Source of the DNA: Actinomadura chibensis NBRC 106107
GTDB taxonomy: Bacteria; Actinomycetota; Actinomycetes; Streptosporangiales; Streptosporangiaceae
DNA: 64,000 nt
Direction: 5' to 3'
Assembly (NCBI RefSeq): GCF_001552135.1
Contig: NZ_BCQP01000043.1
Span: 1 to 64,000 of the forward strand
Both the position numbers and the translations under genes were made by a program. The stretch's first letter is position 1. The number at the start of each line of letters is the position of its first letter. This document shows, one piece after another, positions 9,092 to 19,739 of the stretch. The notes beneath the pieces were generated by a model. That model was not told the origin of the DNA. It searched no databases and saw nothing but the letters and a program-made list of their open reading frames with translations.

Positions 9092-12000
9092 ATGACGGAG
9101 GCGGGCTACTTCGGGCGCATCGAGCGGCTTGTCGAGGTGCGCGACGGCCTGCTGGAGCGCGAGCCGTCCAACCGGGCGATCGCGAGACGGGTCGGAGTGA
9201 CGCCCACGACCGTCTCGTCCTGGCTCGGCGGGAAGAAGTTCCCCAAGACGGTCGATCCGGTGCTGGTGGTCGTCAAGCTCGTCTGGGCGCAGGCGAAGGC
9301 GCGCGGCAAGCTGGACGACGAACTGGCGTCCTTCTTCGAGGCGGACGCGTGGCGCGACGCCTATGACGCGGAGGCCCGGCGGCGGGCCGACGCGGTGGGA
9401 GCCGCCGTGCGCGGCGGGCAGGCCGCGCGGGCACTGGCCGAGGACGCGGCGGGACGTCCGCTCCACGAGTTCGCCGCCGATCCGCTGGAGTTGGAGGTGC
9501 ACCGGGCGATCGACCTGGGCGAGGCGTCGGCCGGGTTACACGTCCTGCCCAGTTATGTTCGACGACCGCACGACGAGCGACTGGACGAGGTCGTCAGCCG
9601 TGCGGAGCGGGGTGCCAGCGGCGTCGCCGTGCTGGTCGGCGGATCGTCCACCGGCAAGACGCGGGCCTGCTGGGAGGCCGTCCAGCGGCTTCCGGACGGT
9701 TGGCGGCTCTGGCATCCGATCAGCCCCGGACGTCCCGACGGTGTGCTCGCCGACCTCGACCGCGTCGTTCCCCGCACGGTGGTCTGGCTGAACGAATCGC
9801 AGCACTACCTGCTCCATGCCGGCTTGGGGGAGCGGGTCGCGGCGCGGCTCCGGGAATTGCTCCGGGACGCCGATCGGGCCCCCGTCCTCCTGCTCGGTAC
9901 CATCTGGCCGCAGTACTGGCGGACGATCACCGACGAGCCCGAGGACGGCGACCCTGACCTGCACGGGTCGGCTCGCGCGCTGCTCGCCGGTCGCGGCATC
10001 GCGGTTCCGGACGCGTTCGAGGGCCGCGCGCTGCTCCAGGCCCGGCGCGCCGCCGACCACGATCCCCGTATCGCCCAGGCCGTCGAGAAGGCGTCCGGCG
10101 GGCAGATCACGCAGTACCTCGCGGGCGTGCCCGCACTGCTCCTGCGGTACCAGACCGCCCCTTTCGAGGTGAAGGTCCTCCTGCACGCCGCCATGGACGC
10201 TCGCCGATTCGGTCTCGGCCCCGAGTTGCCGCTAGCGTTCCTGGAGGCGGCGACCCCCGGCTACCTGACAGACGCGCAATGGGGCCGAACGAAGGACGGC
10301 TGGTTCTCCGAAGCCCTGGAGTACGCCGGGACATCTGTACACGGACTACCAGGGCCATTGGCCAAGGTCCGGCCCAGGGGCTCGCTCCGGGAACACGGTC
10401 CTGTCTATCGGCTCGCCGATTCCCTGGAGGAGGTCGGACAGGAGGAGCGCGCGGCCGTCCTCCCTCCGGACACCTTCTGGTACGCCGCCGCCGAAACCGC
10501 ACCCCCAGAGGCGGTGCAGGACCTCATCCCCGCCGCCTACATCCGGGGTCTGGTCAGGTTCGCGACCGGTTGGTGCAGGCGGGCCGCGGAGGCGGACGGC
10601 GGCGTCGGCGGACACTGGGCGGTCGGCTGGATCCAGCACTACGCCCCGGAGACGATGGCCGACGCGCTGGCCTGGGCCGTACGGCGCTCCAGCCTGTCGG
10701 ACGCGATGCACGCGACGCTGCTGTTCTGGAGGATCGACAGATGGGAGGACCCGGAGAAGGCGGGCCTCGCTCGGGAGTTCGCCCGGCGGGTCGCCGCCGA
10801 GGTCGGCCTGAGCTCGCCCGGACCGCTGAGTGACCTGCTGGACCAGTATCTGCACGGCGAGGAAGCGGCGGAACTGCTCGCCCGCGATCCGGCGCGACAC
10901 GTGCCCCTCGCGGATCTGGACGCGGCCCGCGCCCTGCTCCGGACCTTGCGGCGGATCGATGCTCACGACCAGGCCGACGTTCTCGCGGAACGCATCGCGG
11001 ACTCCGCCGTCCGCGATCCCGACAGGTTGGGGAGAGCCCTGTACATCCTGGAGGGGGAGGAGGCCGCGGAACGACTGGCGATACGTTCCGTGAACACGAC
11101 CGGCACACGGGACCCGAGGGCCCTCGCGATGGTCCTGCGGGACTTGGAGCGTGCGGCCCCCGAGTCCCTCCGCGCCTATCTCGATGACGTTCCGGTCGGG
11201 GCCGTCGATATCAGCGAGCCGATGTGGGCGGCGGGGCTCGTGCGAACCCTCGGCGATATCGGTGCGCAGGACCAGGCACGGTCGCTTCTGGGCAGGATGA
11301 TCGATGACTGCGTTCCGGAGAATGCCTTCGAGCTCCTCGCCGGGCTCCTGGAGATGGGCGTCCTCAAGGCCGCGTTGCCGGAACTACTCGCCAGCCCCGC
11401 CGTTCTCACCACCCTCGGCTCTCACCTCGAAGCTCTCCGCTGGGTGCTGGAGGCGCTGGACGACGACACCAGAACGAGCTTGATCGACCGGGTGGTGACA
11501 GGCACCACGCGGCCCTTCACCAAGCTCCAGGAGTTGAAGTGGGTGCTGCCCGTGTTGTCCGAGCCCGACGCCGGGCGGCTGCGGTCCCATCTCGTCGCGA
11601 CGGCCGACCTCGACGACCCGGCCGTGCTGGCTCAAATCCTCCCCGAGCTCGGCGACGACGCCCTGGCGGCCGCTCTGGAGAAGGTCGACGTCTCCACCGT
11701 CCGACTCGACGATCCCGCCGGGATCGTCGTCCTGCTCGCGGCGTTGCGCGACACCGGCGGCACCGACCGCGTCGGCGCACTGCTCGACCGCGATCCCGCG
11801 CGGCACATCGCCATGGCCGACACGGACGCGGTCATCGCGCTCCTGCGACTCTTCGTCGACCTGGACGCGACCCGCCAGATCACCACCCTCATCCGGCGGC
11901 TGGAACACCCGGCCCCCGAGATCCGGCTGAACGGCCCCCGCCTGCTGGAAGCACTGCACGAACTGAACCTGCCGTTCGCAGGCGTCGCGGACGGCCTCGT

Positions 12001-12451
12001 CGCCACCGCGGGCCTCACCTCCGCCGATCAGGTCGCGGACCTGCTCGGCACGCTCCTCGATCTGGACGCCGGCGCGCAGGTCACGGCGCTGCTCGAACGC
12101 CGTCCCGCCTCGTGCCTCCGCTGGTCGGACACACGGATGGAACGCCACTTCCTGCCCCGCCTGCTCGGCCTGCTCGTCTCGGCCGGAGCACTCCAGGAGG
12201 CCGACCGCCTCGCCGACTGGATCAGCGAGACCGCCGGCCTCTCCCGCCGGGGAACCGTCGGCGACCTGGCGGGCGCGCTGCGAGAACACGGCTTCACCGG
12301 GCAGGTCGAGGCCCTCGCCGACCGGGCCGCCGACTCCGGCGAGTTCGACCTCGCACAGGCGATCAGCCCTCGCGTCGCCGAGCTGTACCCGTACGGCCGA
12401 GAGCCGGACGGCACCCCGTCCCCACGCTGGGACTGGCACGACCTCGACTGA
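9092..12451 (+). CDS. HTH / P-loop NTPase with helical repeats (STAND-like)
   Basis: An 1119-residue protein counted from ATG 9092. ATG 9050 is an alternative, and longer frames run into the tRNA repeat. Residues about 26-50 form a helix-turn-helix (NRAIARRVGVTPTTVSSWLG). Walker A is GGSSTGKT at 183-190 and a Walker B-like strand TVVWLNESQ at 229-237. The last 500 residues contain degenerate helical repeats with RDPARHV/I-x-(L/M)-A-D-x-D-A-x-x-A-L-L, seen clearly at about 590 and 905. A switch-like NTPase with a repeat sensor and N-terminal DNA-binding head is the general plan of STAND regulators and some anti-phage ATPases. No experimentally characterised homologue is recognised. It lies between a DISARM element boundary and the dormancy island. 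Confidence 0.75.
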   Translation: MTEAGYFGRIERLVEVRDGLLEREPSNRAIARRVGVTPTTVSSWLGGKKFPKTVDPVLVVVKLVWAQAKARGKLDDELASFFEADAWRDAYDAEARRRADAVGAAVRGGQAARALAEDAAGRPLHEFAADPLELEVHRAIDLGEASAGLHVLPSYVRRPHDERLDEVVSRAERGASGVAVLVGGSSTGKTRACWEAVQRLPDGWRLWHPISPGRPDGVLADLDRVVPRTVVWLNESQHYLLHAGLGERVAARLRELLRDADRAPVLLLGTIWPQYWRTITDEPEDGDPDLHGSARALLAGRGIAVPDAFEGRALLQARRAADHDPRIAQAVEKASGGQITQYLAGVPALLLRYQTAPFEVKVLLHAAMDARRFGLGPELPLAFLEAATPGYLTDAQWGRTKDGWFSEALEYAGTSVHGLPGPLAKVRPRGSLREHGPVYRLADSLEEVGQEERAAVLPPDTFWYAAAETAPPEAVQDLIPAAYIRGLVRFATGWCRRAAEADGGVGGHWAVGWIQHYAPETMADALAWAVRRSSLSDAMHATLLFWRIDRWEDPEKAGLAREFARRVAAEVGLSSPGPLSDLLDQYLHGEEAAELLARDPARHVPLADLDAARALLRTLRRIDAHDQADVLAERIADSAVRDPDRLGRALYILEGEEAAERLAIRSVNTTGTRDPRALAMVLRDLERAAPESLRAYLDDVPVGAVDISEPMWAAGLVRTLGDIGAQDQARSLLGRMIDDCVPENAFELLAGLLEMGVLKAALPELLASPAVLTTLGSHLEALRWVLEALDDDTRTSLIDRVVTGTTRPFTKLQELKWVLPVLSEPDAGRLRSHLVATADLDDPAVLAQILPELGDDALAAALEKVDVSTVRLDDPAGIVVLLAALRDTGGTDRVGALLDRDPARHIAMADTDAVIALLRLFVDLDATRQITTLIRRLEHPAPEIRLNGPRLLEALHELNLPFAGVADGLVATAGLTSADQVADLLGTLLDLDAGAQVTALLERRPASCLRWSDTRMERHFLPRLLGLLVSAGALQEADRLADWISETAGLSRRGTVGDLAGALREHGFTGQVEALADRAADSGEFDLAQAISPRVAELYPYGREPDGTPSPRWDWHDLD

Positions 12452-12519
12452 GCTGGAAGCGACGGGCCGTCTTCATGAGCCCATCGTCTGCTCTTGCTGG
12501 GCCGGGCTCCGTGTAGTGG

Positions 12520-13032
12520 TCAGTCGGGGCCTATTCGGCTTCGGTCCGGGTGGCCCGGGGGTTGGGGGAGTACCGGCTCGACCCGGTACAGGGACGGCAT
12601 GCCCGCGCTGCGCGGTGCGATCTCACGGTGTGTACCGGCGAGGGCGGCGATCAGGTCGCGGGCGGTGACCAGGCCGACCAGGGCGCCGTGCTCGTCGGTC
12701 ACGGGCGTGTAGTCGGTGCCGGCCTCCAGCATGGCCCGGGCCGCCTCGGCCACGGTGGCCCGCGGGCGCACCGCGGCGGGGTGGCGGTGCGGCAGGAGGG
12801 TGGTCACGGGACGCCGGGCGTCGCGCGGGGTGGTGGCGTTCCAGGCCGCGGTGAGGGTCTGGGCGTCGACGACCCCGAGGAAGCCGCCCTGGACGTCGGC
12901 GACCGGCAGGTGGTGCACCTCGGCCTTGCACATCAGCTCCCAGGCCATGAGCACCGATTCGTCCTCGGCGATGGTGAGCAGGTCGCGGGACATCAGTTCG
13001 GCGACGGCGCGCCGCTCCAGCGGCTCGGTCAT
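12520..13032 (-). CDS. CBS domain protein
   Basis: A 170-residue protein with two CBS domains in tandem (about residues 10-65 and 80-135). Typical sequences are VAELMSRDLLTIAEDESV and VTDEHGALVGLVTARDLI. CBS pairs bind adenosine nucleotides and serve as energy sensors; several CBS-only proteins belong to the mycobacterial DosR regulon. A GAGGGGGAG ribosome site precedes the ATG. It lies 34 bp after the SHOCT protein gene on the same strand and is probably co-transcribed from the box at 13403. Its target is unknown. Confidence 0.85.
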   Translation of the reverse strand: MTEPLERRAVAELMSRDLLTIAEDESVLMAWELMCKAEVHHLPVADVQGGFLGVVDAQTLTAAWNATTPRDARRPVTTLLPHRHPAAVRPRATVAEAARAMLEAGTDYTPVTDEHGALVGLVTARDLIAALAGTHREIAPRSAGMPSLYRVEPVLPQPPGHPDRSRIGPD

Positions 13033-13066
13033 GGCTCCCCCTCTTCGGCCCTGTGCCGCCCGTACA

Positions 13067-13351
13067 TCAACGCAGCTTCGCGAGCCGTTCGTCGTACTCC
13101 TCGGTGCTGATCTCGCCGCGCGCGTACCGCTCGGCGAGGATCTCCCGGGCGCGTTCCCGTTCCGGCGGCGGCTCGGCCCGGCGCTGCGTCGCGGCGCGGA
13201 CGACCAGCCATACCGCCGTACCGATCACGGCGACCCAGAACAGCGTCATCAGCGTTCCCCACAGCCACATCCAGCCGGTCCAGCCGTCGTTTCCCATGTG
13301 CCCCCAGCGGTCGCCGTCCCCGGCGATCGCCAGCGCGTACCCGATGTTCAT
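13067..13351 (-). CDS. SHOCT-domain single-pass membrane protein
   Basis: A 94-residue protein starting MNIGYALAIAGDGDRW, with AGGAGG well placed upstream. One transmembrane helix is centred on residues 30-50 (WLWGTLMTLFWVAVIG). A short C-terminal SHOCT domain follows (EILAERYARGEISTEEYDERL). SHOCT tails are oligomerisation modules of no specific known function. A longer ORF extends to 13531, but its extra residues overlap the regulatory box and the divergent USP gene. It is the first gene of a minus-strand pair with the CBS protein, 51 bp from a DevR-like box. Confidence 0.85.
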   Translation of the reverse strand: MNIGYALAIAGDGDRWGHMGNDGWTGWMWLWGTLMTLFWVAVIGTAVWLVVRAATQRRAEPPPERERAREILAERYARGEISTEEYDERLAKLR

Positions 13352-13402
13352 GGCGGAACCTCCTGACGTCTCCAGCCTGCGTCCCGCGCGCGTGCGCTCC
13401 CA

Positions 13403-13416
13403 GGGCCGAAGGTCCC
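13403..13416. promoter_or_regulatory. DevR/DosR-like box, divergent
   Basis: GGGCCGAAGGTCCC, an imperfect 14-bp palindrome of the GGGAC-N4-GTCCC plan. It lies 51 bp upstream of the SHOCT gene (minus) and 75 bp upstream of the USP gene (plus), so it could serve both. Confidence 0.55.
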
Positions 13417-13491
13417 GCGGATCGGCGGACCCAGGCCTCTGAACAACGCGTCCGCGGGCGGTGAGGCTCAGAGGAAAGGAGGTGGACGAGA

Positions 13492-14373
13492 ATGGACGGA
13501 CGAGAGGTCCTGGTCGGTTTCGACGCTTCACCCGCCGCCGCGAGCGCGGTCCGCTGGGCGGCGGCCGAGGCGGTCCTGCGAGGGGTGCCGCTGCGGGTCT
13601 GCCATGCGTGGAACTGGCCGTATCCCCAGCGCTCCCAGGACGGTGACGCGCTGGAGATCGTCCGGCGCATGGGCACGCTGACGCTGGACGACGGCGTCCG
13701 GCTCGCCCGGGAGGCCGCTCCCGGGCTGGAGGTGCGGCCCGTGCTGCTGCGCGGCACGCCGTCCGGTGCGCTGCTGGACGCGTCGGCGGACGCGGCGCTG
13801 ATCGTGGTCGGCGCCCGGGGGACGGGCGGGTTCGACAAGCTCCCGCTGGGGTCGGCGGCCGTGCACGTCCCGGCGCACGCCGCGCGCCCGGTGGTCGTGG
13901 TGCCCGCCCGGGAGGGGCCCGAGCGCGCGAAGCGGGTCGTCGTCGGGATCGACGGCTCCCCGGCCAGCGAGGCGGCGCTGCGCTTCGCGCTGCGGGAGGC
14001 GCGGCTGCGGGGCGCGATGGTGAGGCTGGTGTGCGCGTGGTGGGACCCCGGCGCGCTGCCCGGGCCCGACCGGCTCCCCTTCACCGACCCCCAGGCCGTC
14101 AAGGAGCAGGCCAAGGCGCGCTTCACCAGCTCTGTCGGGCCGTGCCTGGTCGACTACCCCGACGTCGCGATCGAGGAGCGGTTCGTGAGGGAGCGCGCCG
14201 GGCGCGTCCTGGCCGACAATGCCCAGGACGCGGCGTTGCTCGTGGTCGGCGACCACGGGATCGGGTCGTCCCCCGCGACCCTGCTCGGCGCCGTCACCAG
14301 GACGGTGCTGCACGAGCTGCCGAGCCCCGTCGCGGTCGTCCACGAGGGCGACCCGGAATCGGAGGAGTCATGA
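13492..14373 (+). CDS. Tandem universal stress protein
   Basis: A 293-residue protein with two USP domains (about 1-140 and 147-285). The first has a full ATP-binding signature G-x2-G-x9-G-S (GARGTGGFDKLPLGS). The second (GDHGIGSSPATLLGAV) lacks the final GS and may bind poorly. Tandem USPs of this type are hallmark members of the mycobacterial DosR regulon. The start is supported by AGGAGG, and a DevR-like box lies 75 bp upstream. It overlaps the flavodoxin gene by ATGA. Confidence 0.92.
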   Translation: MDGREVLVGFDASPAAASAVRWAAAEAVLRGVPLRVCHAWNWPYPQRSQDGDALEIVRRMGTLTLDDGVRLAREAAPGLEVRPVLLRGTPSGALLDASADAALIVVGARGTGGFDKLPLGSAAVHVPAHAARPVVVVPAREGPERAKRVVVGIDGSPASEAALRFALREARLRGAMVRLVCAWWDPGALPGPDRLPFTDPQAVKEQAKARFTSSVGPCLVDYPDVAIEERFVRERAGRVLADNAQDAALLVVGDHGIGSSPATLLGAVTRTVLHELPSPVAVVHEGDPESEES

Positions 14374-14867
14374 TGCGAGTGCTGGTGGCGTACGCGTCCG
14401 AGCGCGGCGGGACCGCCGAGATCGCCGACTGGATCGGCGCCGCGCTGCGCGAGGCGGGGCTGAACGCCGATGTCCGCCCGGCCGGGGAGGTCGCGGCGCT
14501 GGACGGCTACGACGCCGCCGTCGTCGGCGGCGCCCTGTACGCGGGGCGGTGGCATCGGGAGGCGCGGCACTTCGTCCGCCACTACGGGGACGCGCTCGCG
14601 CATCGCCCGGTGTGGCTGTTCAGCAGCGGGCCGCTTGACCACACCGCCGAGGAGAGGGAGATCGATCCGACGGCCGGTGTCGCCAAGTTCGCCCGGCGGC
14701 TGCACGCCCGCGGCCACGCCACGTTCGGCGGACGCCTCTCCCCGGACGCCGGCGGATTCCTGGCGTCCAAGATCGCCAAGCGGTCCAGCGGCGACTTCCG
14801 CGACCGCGACCAGGTCGCCGCGTGGGCGTGCGACATCGCCCGGGCTCTGCGCGGAGCCGAGGTATAA
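14370..14867 (+). CDS. Flavodoxin-domain protein
   Basis: A 165-residue flavodoxin-fold protein. The N-terminal FMN phosphate loop is VLVAYASERGGTAEIADW. Further family segments are VVGGALYAGRWH (about residue 50) and LFSSGPLD (about 87). It resembles the HemG/flavodoxin_5 group rather than a small electron-carrier flavodoxin. The start overlaps the USP stop (ATGATG; the second ATG is equally possible). It is co-transcribed with the stress protein and likely acts in low-oxygen redox metabolism. The partner is unknown. Confidence 0.85.
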   Translation: MMRVLVAYASERGGTAEIADWIGAALREAGLNADVRPAGEVAALDGYDAAVVGGALYAGRWHREARHFVRHYGDALAHRPVWLFSSGPLDHTAEEREIDPTAGVAKFARRLHARGHATFGGRLSPDAGGFLASKIAKRSSGDFRDRDQVAAWACDIARALRGAEV

Positions 14868-14957
14868 GCACGCGCCGCCCTCGGAGTGACCCCGGTCAAC
14901 CCCGGCCCTTTCCGCGGTTCGAGACGCTGCCCCTGCAGTCGGGGCCGCGAATGGTGA

Positions 14958-16745
<1,788 letters not shown>

Positions 16746-16787
16746 CCGGGGTACGAACTGACACGCCGCCCAGAGCCGTGACGATCC

Positions 16788-17723
16788 TCATCGGCGCCCC
16801 TTCAGCCGCTCGGTGAGCAGCGCGTACAGCACCGCCTGGGCGGCGGGCAGCCGGTTGGCCGCCTGCCGGAACGCCAGCGAGCGGCCTCCGTCGATGACGC
16901 CCGCGGTGACCTCCTCATCGCGATGGGCGGGCAGGCAGTGCATGAAGACGGCGTCGTCGCGGGCCTGTCCCATCAGCCGCTCGTTCACCTGGTAAGGCGC
17001 GAGCGCCTTCCTGCGCCGTGCCTGTTCCCCGTCTGGGTCGCCCATGGACAGCCAGACGTCGGTGTAGACGACACTGGCGTCCTTGACGGCCTCGGCGGGG
17101 TCGGTGGTGAGGACGAAGCCGCCACCGCCGCTGTCCGCTTCGGTGGCGGTGAAGGTGATGGCCGCGTCCGGCGGCGCGTATCCGGGCGGGGTGGCGACGG
17201 CGACGTCCATCCCGGCGAGGGCGGCGGCCTCCATCAGGCTGCGGGCGACGTTGCCGCCGTCCCCGAGGTAGGCGATCCGGTGGCCGCGCAGGGTCCCGAA
17301 GTGCTCCTGGATGGTGAGCAGGTCCGTGATGGCCTGGAGCGGGTGGTGTCCGTCGGTGAGCGCGTTGATGACCGGGACGGCCGCGGCCACGGCCAGGTCG
17401 GCGACGTCGGTGTCGGCGAAGGTGCGGATGACGATGGCCGCTGCGTAGGAGCTCATCACGCGGGCGGTGTCGCCGATGGTCTCGCCCCGGCGGAGCTGGA
17501 GTTCGCCGGGCCCGACCGGGACGGGTGTGCCGCCGAGCCGGGCGACCGCGGCCGCGGTCGACAGGCGGGTCCGGGTGGACGGTTTGGCGAAGTACATCGG
17601 CACGATCTGGTGGGCGAGCAGGTGGCCCGCGGATCCGGGTTCCTCCTCGAAGCCGTCGGCCAGCTCCAGCAGGAGGGTGAGGTCGTCGGCGGTGAGGTCG
17701 GCGATGCGGAGCAGGTCTTTCAT
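16788..17723 (-). CDS. argF: Ornithine carbamoyltransferase
   Basis: A 311-residue transcarbamylase converting ornithine and carbamoyl phosphate to citrulline, or the reverse in arginine fermentation. The carbamoyl phosphate loop is KPSTRTR (about residues 47-53). HHPLQ (about 126) and the ornithine-binding HCLPAH (about 266) are intact. The length is normal. There are no other arginine genes nearby. It is last in a minus-strand run after a coiled-coil protein and a USP, with a DevR-like box at the head. That context favours a catabolic or stress role over biosynthesis (inference). GAGGTGATC precedes the start. Confidence 0.92.
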   Translation of the reverse strand: MKDLLRIADLTADDLTLLLELADGFEEEPGSAGHLLAHQIVPMYFAKPSTRTRLSTAAAVARLGGTPVPVGPGELQLRRGETIGDTARVMSSYAAAIVIRTFADTDVADLAVAAAVPVINALTDGHHPLQAITDLLTIQEHFGTLRGHRIAYLGDGGNVARSLMEAAALAGMDVAVATPPGYAPPDAAITFTATEADSGGGGFVLTTDPAEAVKDASVVYTDVWLSMGDPDGEQARRRKALAPYQVNERLMGQARDDAVFMHCLPAHRDEEVTAGVIDGGRSLAFRQAANRLPAAQAVLYALLTERLKGRR

Positions 17724-17745
17724 GGGATCACCTCGTCGTGTCGGG

Positions 17746-18597
17746 TCATTCGTAGGGGCGGACGACGGCGACCGGGCAGTGCGCGTGGTGGATCACGCCG
17801 TGGCTGACCGAGCCGAGCGGGACGGAGCGTCCGCGCGAGCCCACGACGACCAGGGCGGCGCCCGCGGAGACCGTGGCCAGCGCCTCGATCGGGTGCCCGG
17901 CGACCACGTCCTTGACGACCTTGACCTGCGGGTAGCGCTCCCGCCACGGCGCGAGGGCGGTGGCCAGGCGGCCGCGCAGCGAGTCGGCGAGGATCGGCCA
18001 CTCCACCCGCGCCTCGATCGCCAGCGCCGGCGGGCGCCAGGCGTGCACCACCCGCAACAGCCCGCCCCGGACGGCGGCCGCGGCGAAGGCGTGGTCGAGC
18101 ACCGGGGCCGGGTCTTCGGCCAGGTCCAGGCCGACCACGACCTCGTCCGTGGCGGTGTCGCCGCCGTCGCGGACCACGATGACGGGGCCGGGGTAGTGCC
18201 CGGCCAGGCGCAGGCTGGTGGAGCCGAGCAGCAGTCCGGTGAAGCCGCCCCGGCCCCGGTGCCCGACGACGACGGCGGTGGCCTCGTCGGCGTACTGGCG
18301 CAGCCCGGCGGCGACGGTGCGGTCGTGGACGAGCATGGTCTCGACGCGCAGAGCCGGACGGCGGCGCAGCGCCAGGGCGCGGGCGTCCTCCAGGATCCGG
18401 TTGCCGGATTTCACCAGGGCCTCGGAGATGCCGTCGGTGGTGTGCCCGGGACGGTCCAGGGTGGCCGTCTCCACGACGTGGAGGATTCGCAGTGCCGTGC
18501 CGGTGTGTGCGGCTTCGTCCGCGGCCCAGCCGATGGCGTGGTCGGAGGACGCGGAGCCGTCGGCTCCGGCCAGGATCGTGGTTCGTCGCGTGGACAT
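17746..18597 (-). CDS. Tandem universal stress protein
   Basis: A 283-residue protein with two USP domains. ATP-binding signatures are visible in both: GHRGRGGFTGLLLGS (about 123-137) and GSRGRSVPLGSVSHGV near the C-terminus (about 255). GAGGAGA precedes the ATG. It is only 15 bp from the end of the upstream coiled-coil gene and 22 bp before argF. The three genes therefore look like one transcript headed by the box at 18921. It is distinct in sequence from the USP at 13492. Confidence 0.92.
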   Translation of the reverse strand: MSTRRTTILAGADGSASSDHAIGWAADEAAHTGTALRILHVVETATLDRPGHTTDGISEALVKSGNRILEDARALALRRRPALRVETMLVHDRTVAAGLRQYADEATAVVVGHRGRGGFTGLLLGSTSLRLAGHYPGPVIVVRDGGDTATDEVVVGLDLAEDPAPVLDHAFAAAAVRGGLLRVVHAWRPPALAIEARVEWPILADSLRGRLATALAPWRERYPQVKVVKDVVAGHPIEALATVSAGAALVVVGSRGRSVPLGSVSHGVIHHAHCPVAVVRPYE

Positions 18598-18612
18598 GTC
18601 CGTCTCCTCAGG

Positions 18613-18837
18613 TCAGTGCGGTCGGTGGGATGCCAGCGGCGGCAGCAGGAGCAGCTCGTGCGCGCGCCGCGCCGCCGGGGCCGCCGCGCCGCTGTCGGGG
18701 GAGTCGAGGGGAGTGCCCTCCAGGGCGGCGGCGAGCAGGCGTACCGCCTCGGTCAGCGCGGCGACCTGCCGCTCCAGTACCGCCACCCGGTGTTCGAGGA
18801 CCAGGACCGGGGACTCTGGGATGATCTGCCTCGCCAT
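18613..18837 (-). CDS. Small coiled-coil protein
   Basis: A 74-residue protein starting MARQIIPESPVLVLEHRVAV. A heptad-like stretch (LEHRVAVLERQVAALTEAVR) predicts a short coiled coil, followed by an Ala-rich tail. The start was chosen at the ATG preceded by GAGGAG; the longer frame to 19131 runs through the regulatory box and the next gene. It is the first gene of the unit with the USP and argF. No family is recognised; it could be an oligomerising accessory protein. Confidence 0.6.
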   Translation of the reverse strand: MARQIIPESPVLVLEHRVAVLERQVAALTEAVRLLAAALEGTPLDSPDSGAAAPAARRAHELLLLPPLASHRPH

Positions 18838-18920
18838 CGTGACGCTCCTCTGCGTTGGCGCGCCGCCCGTTGCCGACGCTTCGCCGATCCCAGCGTCCGC
18901 CGCGCGGCCGCCCGTCCGTA

Positions 18921-18934
18921 GGGACCTTTGTCCC
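18921..18934. promoter_or_regulatory. DevR/DosR-like box
   Basis: GGGACCTTTGTCCC, arms GGGAC/GTCCC matching the mycobacterial DosR core exactly. It lies 83 bp upstream of the coiled-coil/USP/argF unit. Confidence 0.65.
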
Positions 18935-18964
18935 GGTGCGGGCGGCGTCCGTCCTTCATCCGAG

Positions 18965-19339
18965 CTATCGGCGGTCGCCCTTGCCGGTCGTCCCGGCGTG
19001 CCGCGGGGTCTTGCGGAAGGTGTCCCGGCGCTGGACCGAACTCTCCATGCGGGCCCGCAGCCGGGTACCGGCCAGGCCGATGGCCTCCTGCATCGAGGCC
19101 GCCGCGGCGTGGGCGTTGACCGGGACCCCATTGAGATCGACGCGGAGCGAGACCAGATTGGGCCTGGGCACGGCGGGGTCGTGGTGCACGCTGAGCGTCA
19201 CGCTGACGTGCAGGACCGGGCGCGGTGCGTGCGCCAGCACGCGGGTGACGATCTCGTGGGCGCGTCGCACATCGTCCTGGGCCACATCCGTGGTGGCCGT
19301 GACCTGGATGTCGAACTGCTCTGGAACTGTGCCAGGCAT
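18965..19339 (-). CDS. Ribosome hibernation promoting factor (HPF/RaiA family)
   Basis: A 124-residue protein, start ATG 19339 with GGAGG upstream. The sequence has the S30EA-type fold segments VLHVSVTLSVHHDP and VSLRVDLNGVPVNAHAAAAS. An MQEAIGLAGTRLRARM helix leads to a basic tail. It lacks the C-terminal dimerisation domain of long HPF, so it is a short form. Such proteins bind the 30S decoding region and idle ribosomes in hypoxic or stationary cells; a mycobacterial HPF is DosR-controlled. A DevR-like box lies 65 bp upstream. Confidence 0.72.
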   Translation of the reverse strand: MPGTVPEQFDIQVTATTDVAQDDVRRAHEIVTRVLAHAPRPVLHVSVTLSVHHDPAVPRPNLVSLRVDLNGVPVNAHAAAASMQEAIGLAGTRLRARMESSVQRRDTFRKTPRHAGTTGKGDRR

Positions 19340-19404
19340 TGGGAGCCTCCTTCTGCGCGTGGGCCGGTGACATGAACTTTGGCCGCGCGCGGCGGTCGGC
19401 CCTA

Positions 19405-19418
19405 GGGACCTTGGCCCC
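19405..19418. promoter_or_regulatory. DevR/DosR-like box
   Basis: GGGACCTTGGCCCC, with one mismatch in the right arm. It lies 65 bp upstream of the hibernation factor gene. Confidence 0.5.
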
Positions 19419-19472
19419 GGGGGACCCGGCCGTTGGGCCCGGCGCCGCCGCCCGTGGCGCAGACGATGGCGC

Positions 19473-19486
19473 GGGACGAAGGTCCC
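19473..19486. promoter_or_regulatory. DevR/DosR-like box
   Basis: GGGACGAAGGTCCC, perfect GGGAC/GTCCC arms. It lies 58 bp upstream of the small gene at 19545 and the P-type ATPase unit. Confidence 0.65.
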
Positions 19487-19544
19487 CGCGGCCGGTGACC
19501 TTGGGGCGCTGATCCGCGCGTCCGGCCCGTTCGATCCTGAGGGC

Positions 19545-19727
19545 ATGACAGACAGGCCCTCGGACGCGTGGCCGTTCGCCTTGCCGACCGATGGCATCGG
19601 GCTGAGCGAGGAGAGCCTCTACCTGCGGTTCTTCGGCCCGAACCGGGGCATGGCGAGCACCGTGGCCGGACGAGTCCGCCTGATCCGCGAACCGCGCCCG
19701 TCGGCCCTGCCGCGCCGCCTGCGCTGA
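19545..19727 (+). CDS. Small protein with GNAT-like motif
   Basis: A 60-residue ORF just downstream of a strong DevR-like box and 12 bp before the P-type ATPase gene. It contains LSEESLYLRFFGPN. This is the signature found in GNAT-type acetyltransferases fused to acyl-CoA synthetases (typically LSPES-x-YLRFF). The rest of a GNAT domain is absent. It is therefore either a truncated leftover or a short stand-alone peptide that kept the motif. Codon use looks coding. Function is unknown. Confidence 0.5.
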   Translation: MTDRPSDAWPFALPTDGIGLSEESLYLRFFGPNRGMASTVAGRVRLIREPRPSALPRRLR

Positions 19728-19739
19728 CCGGGGGATACC

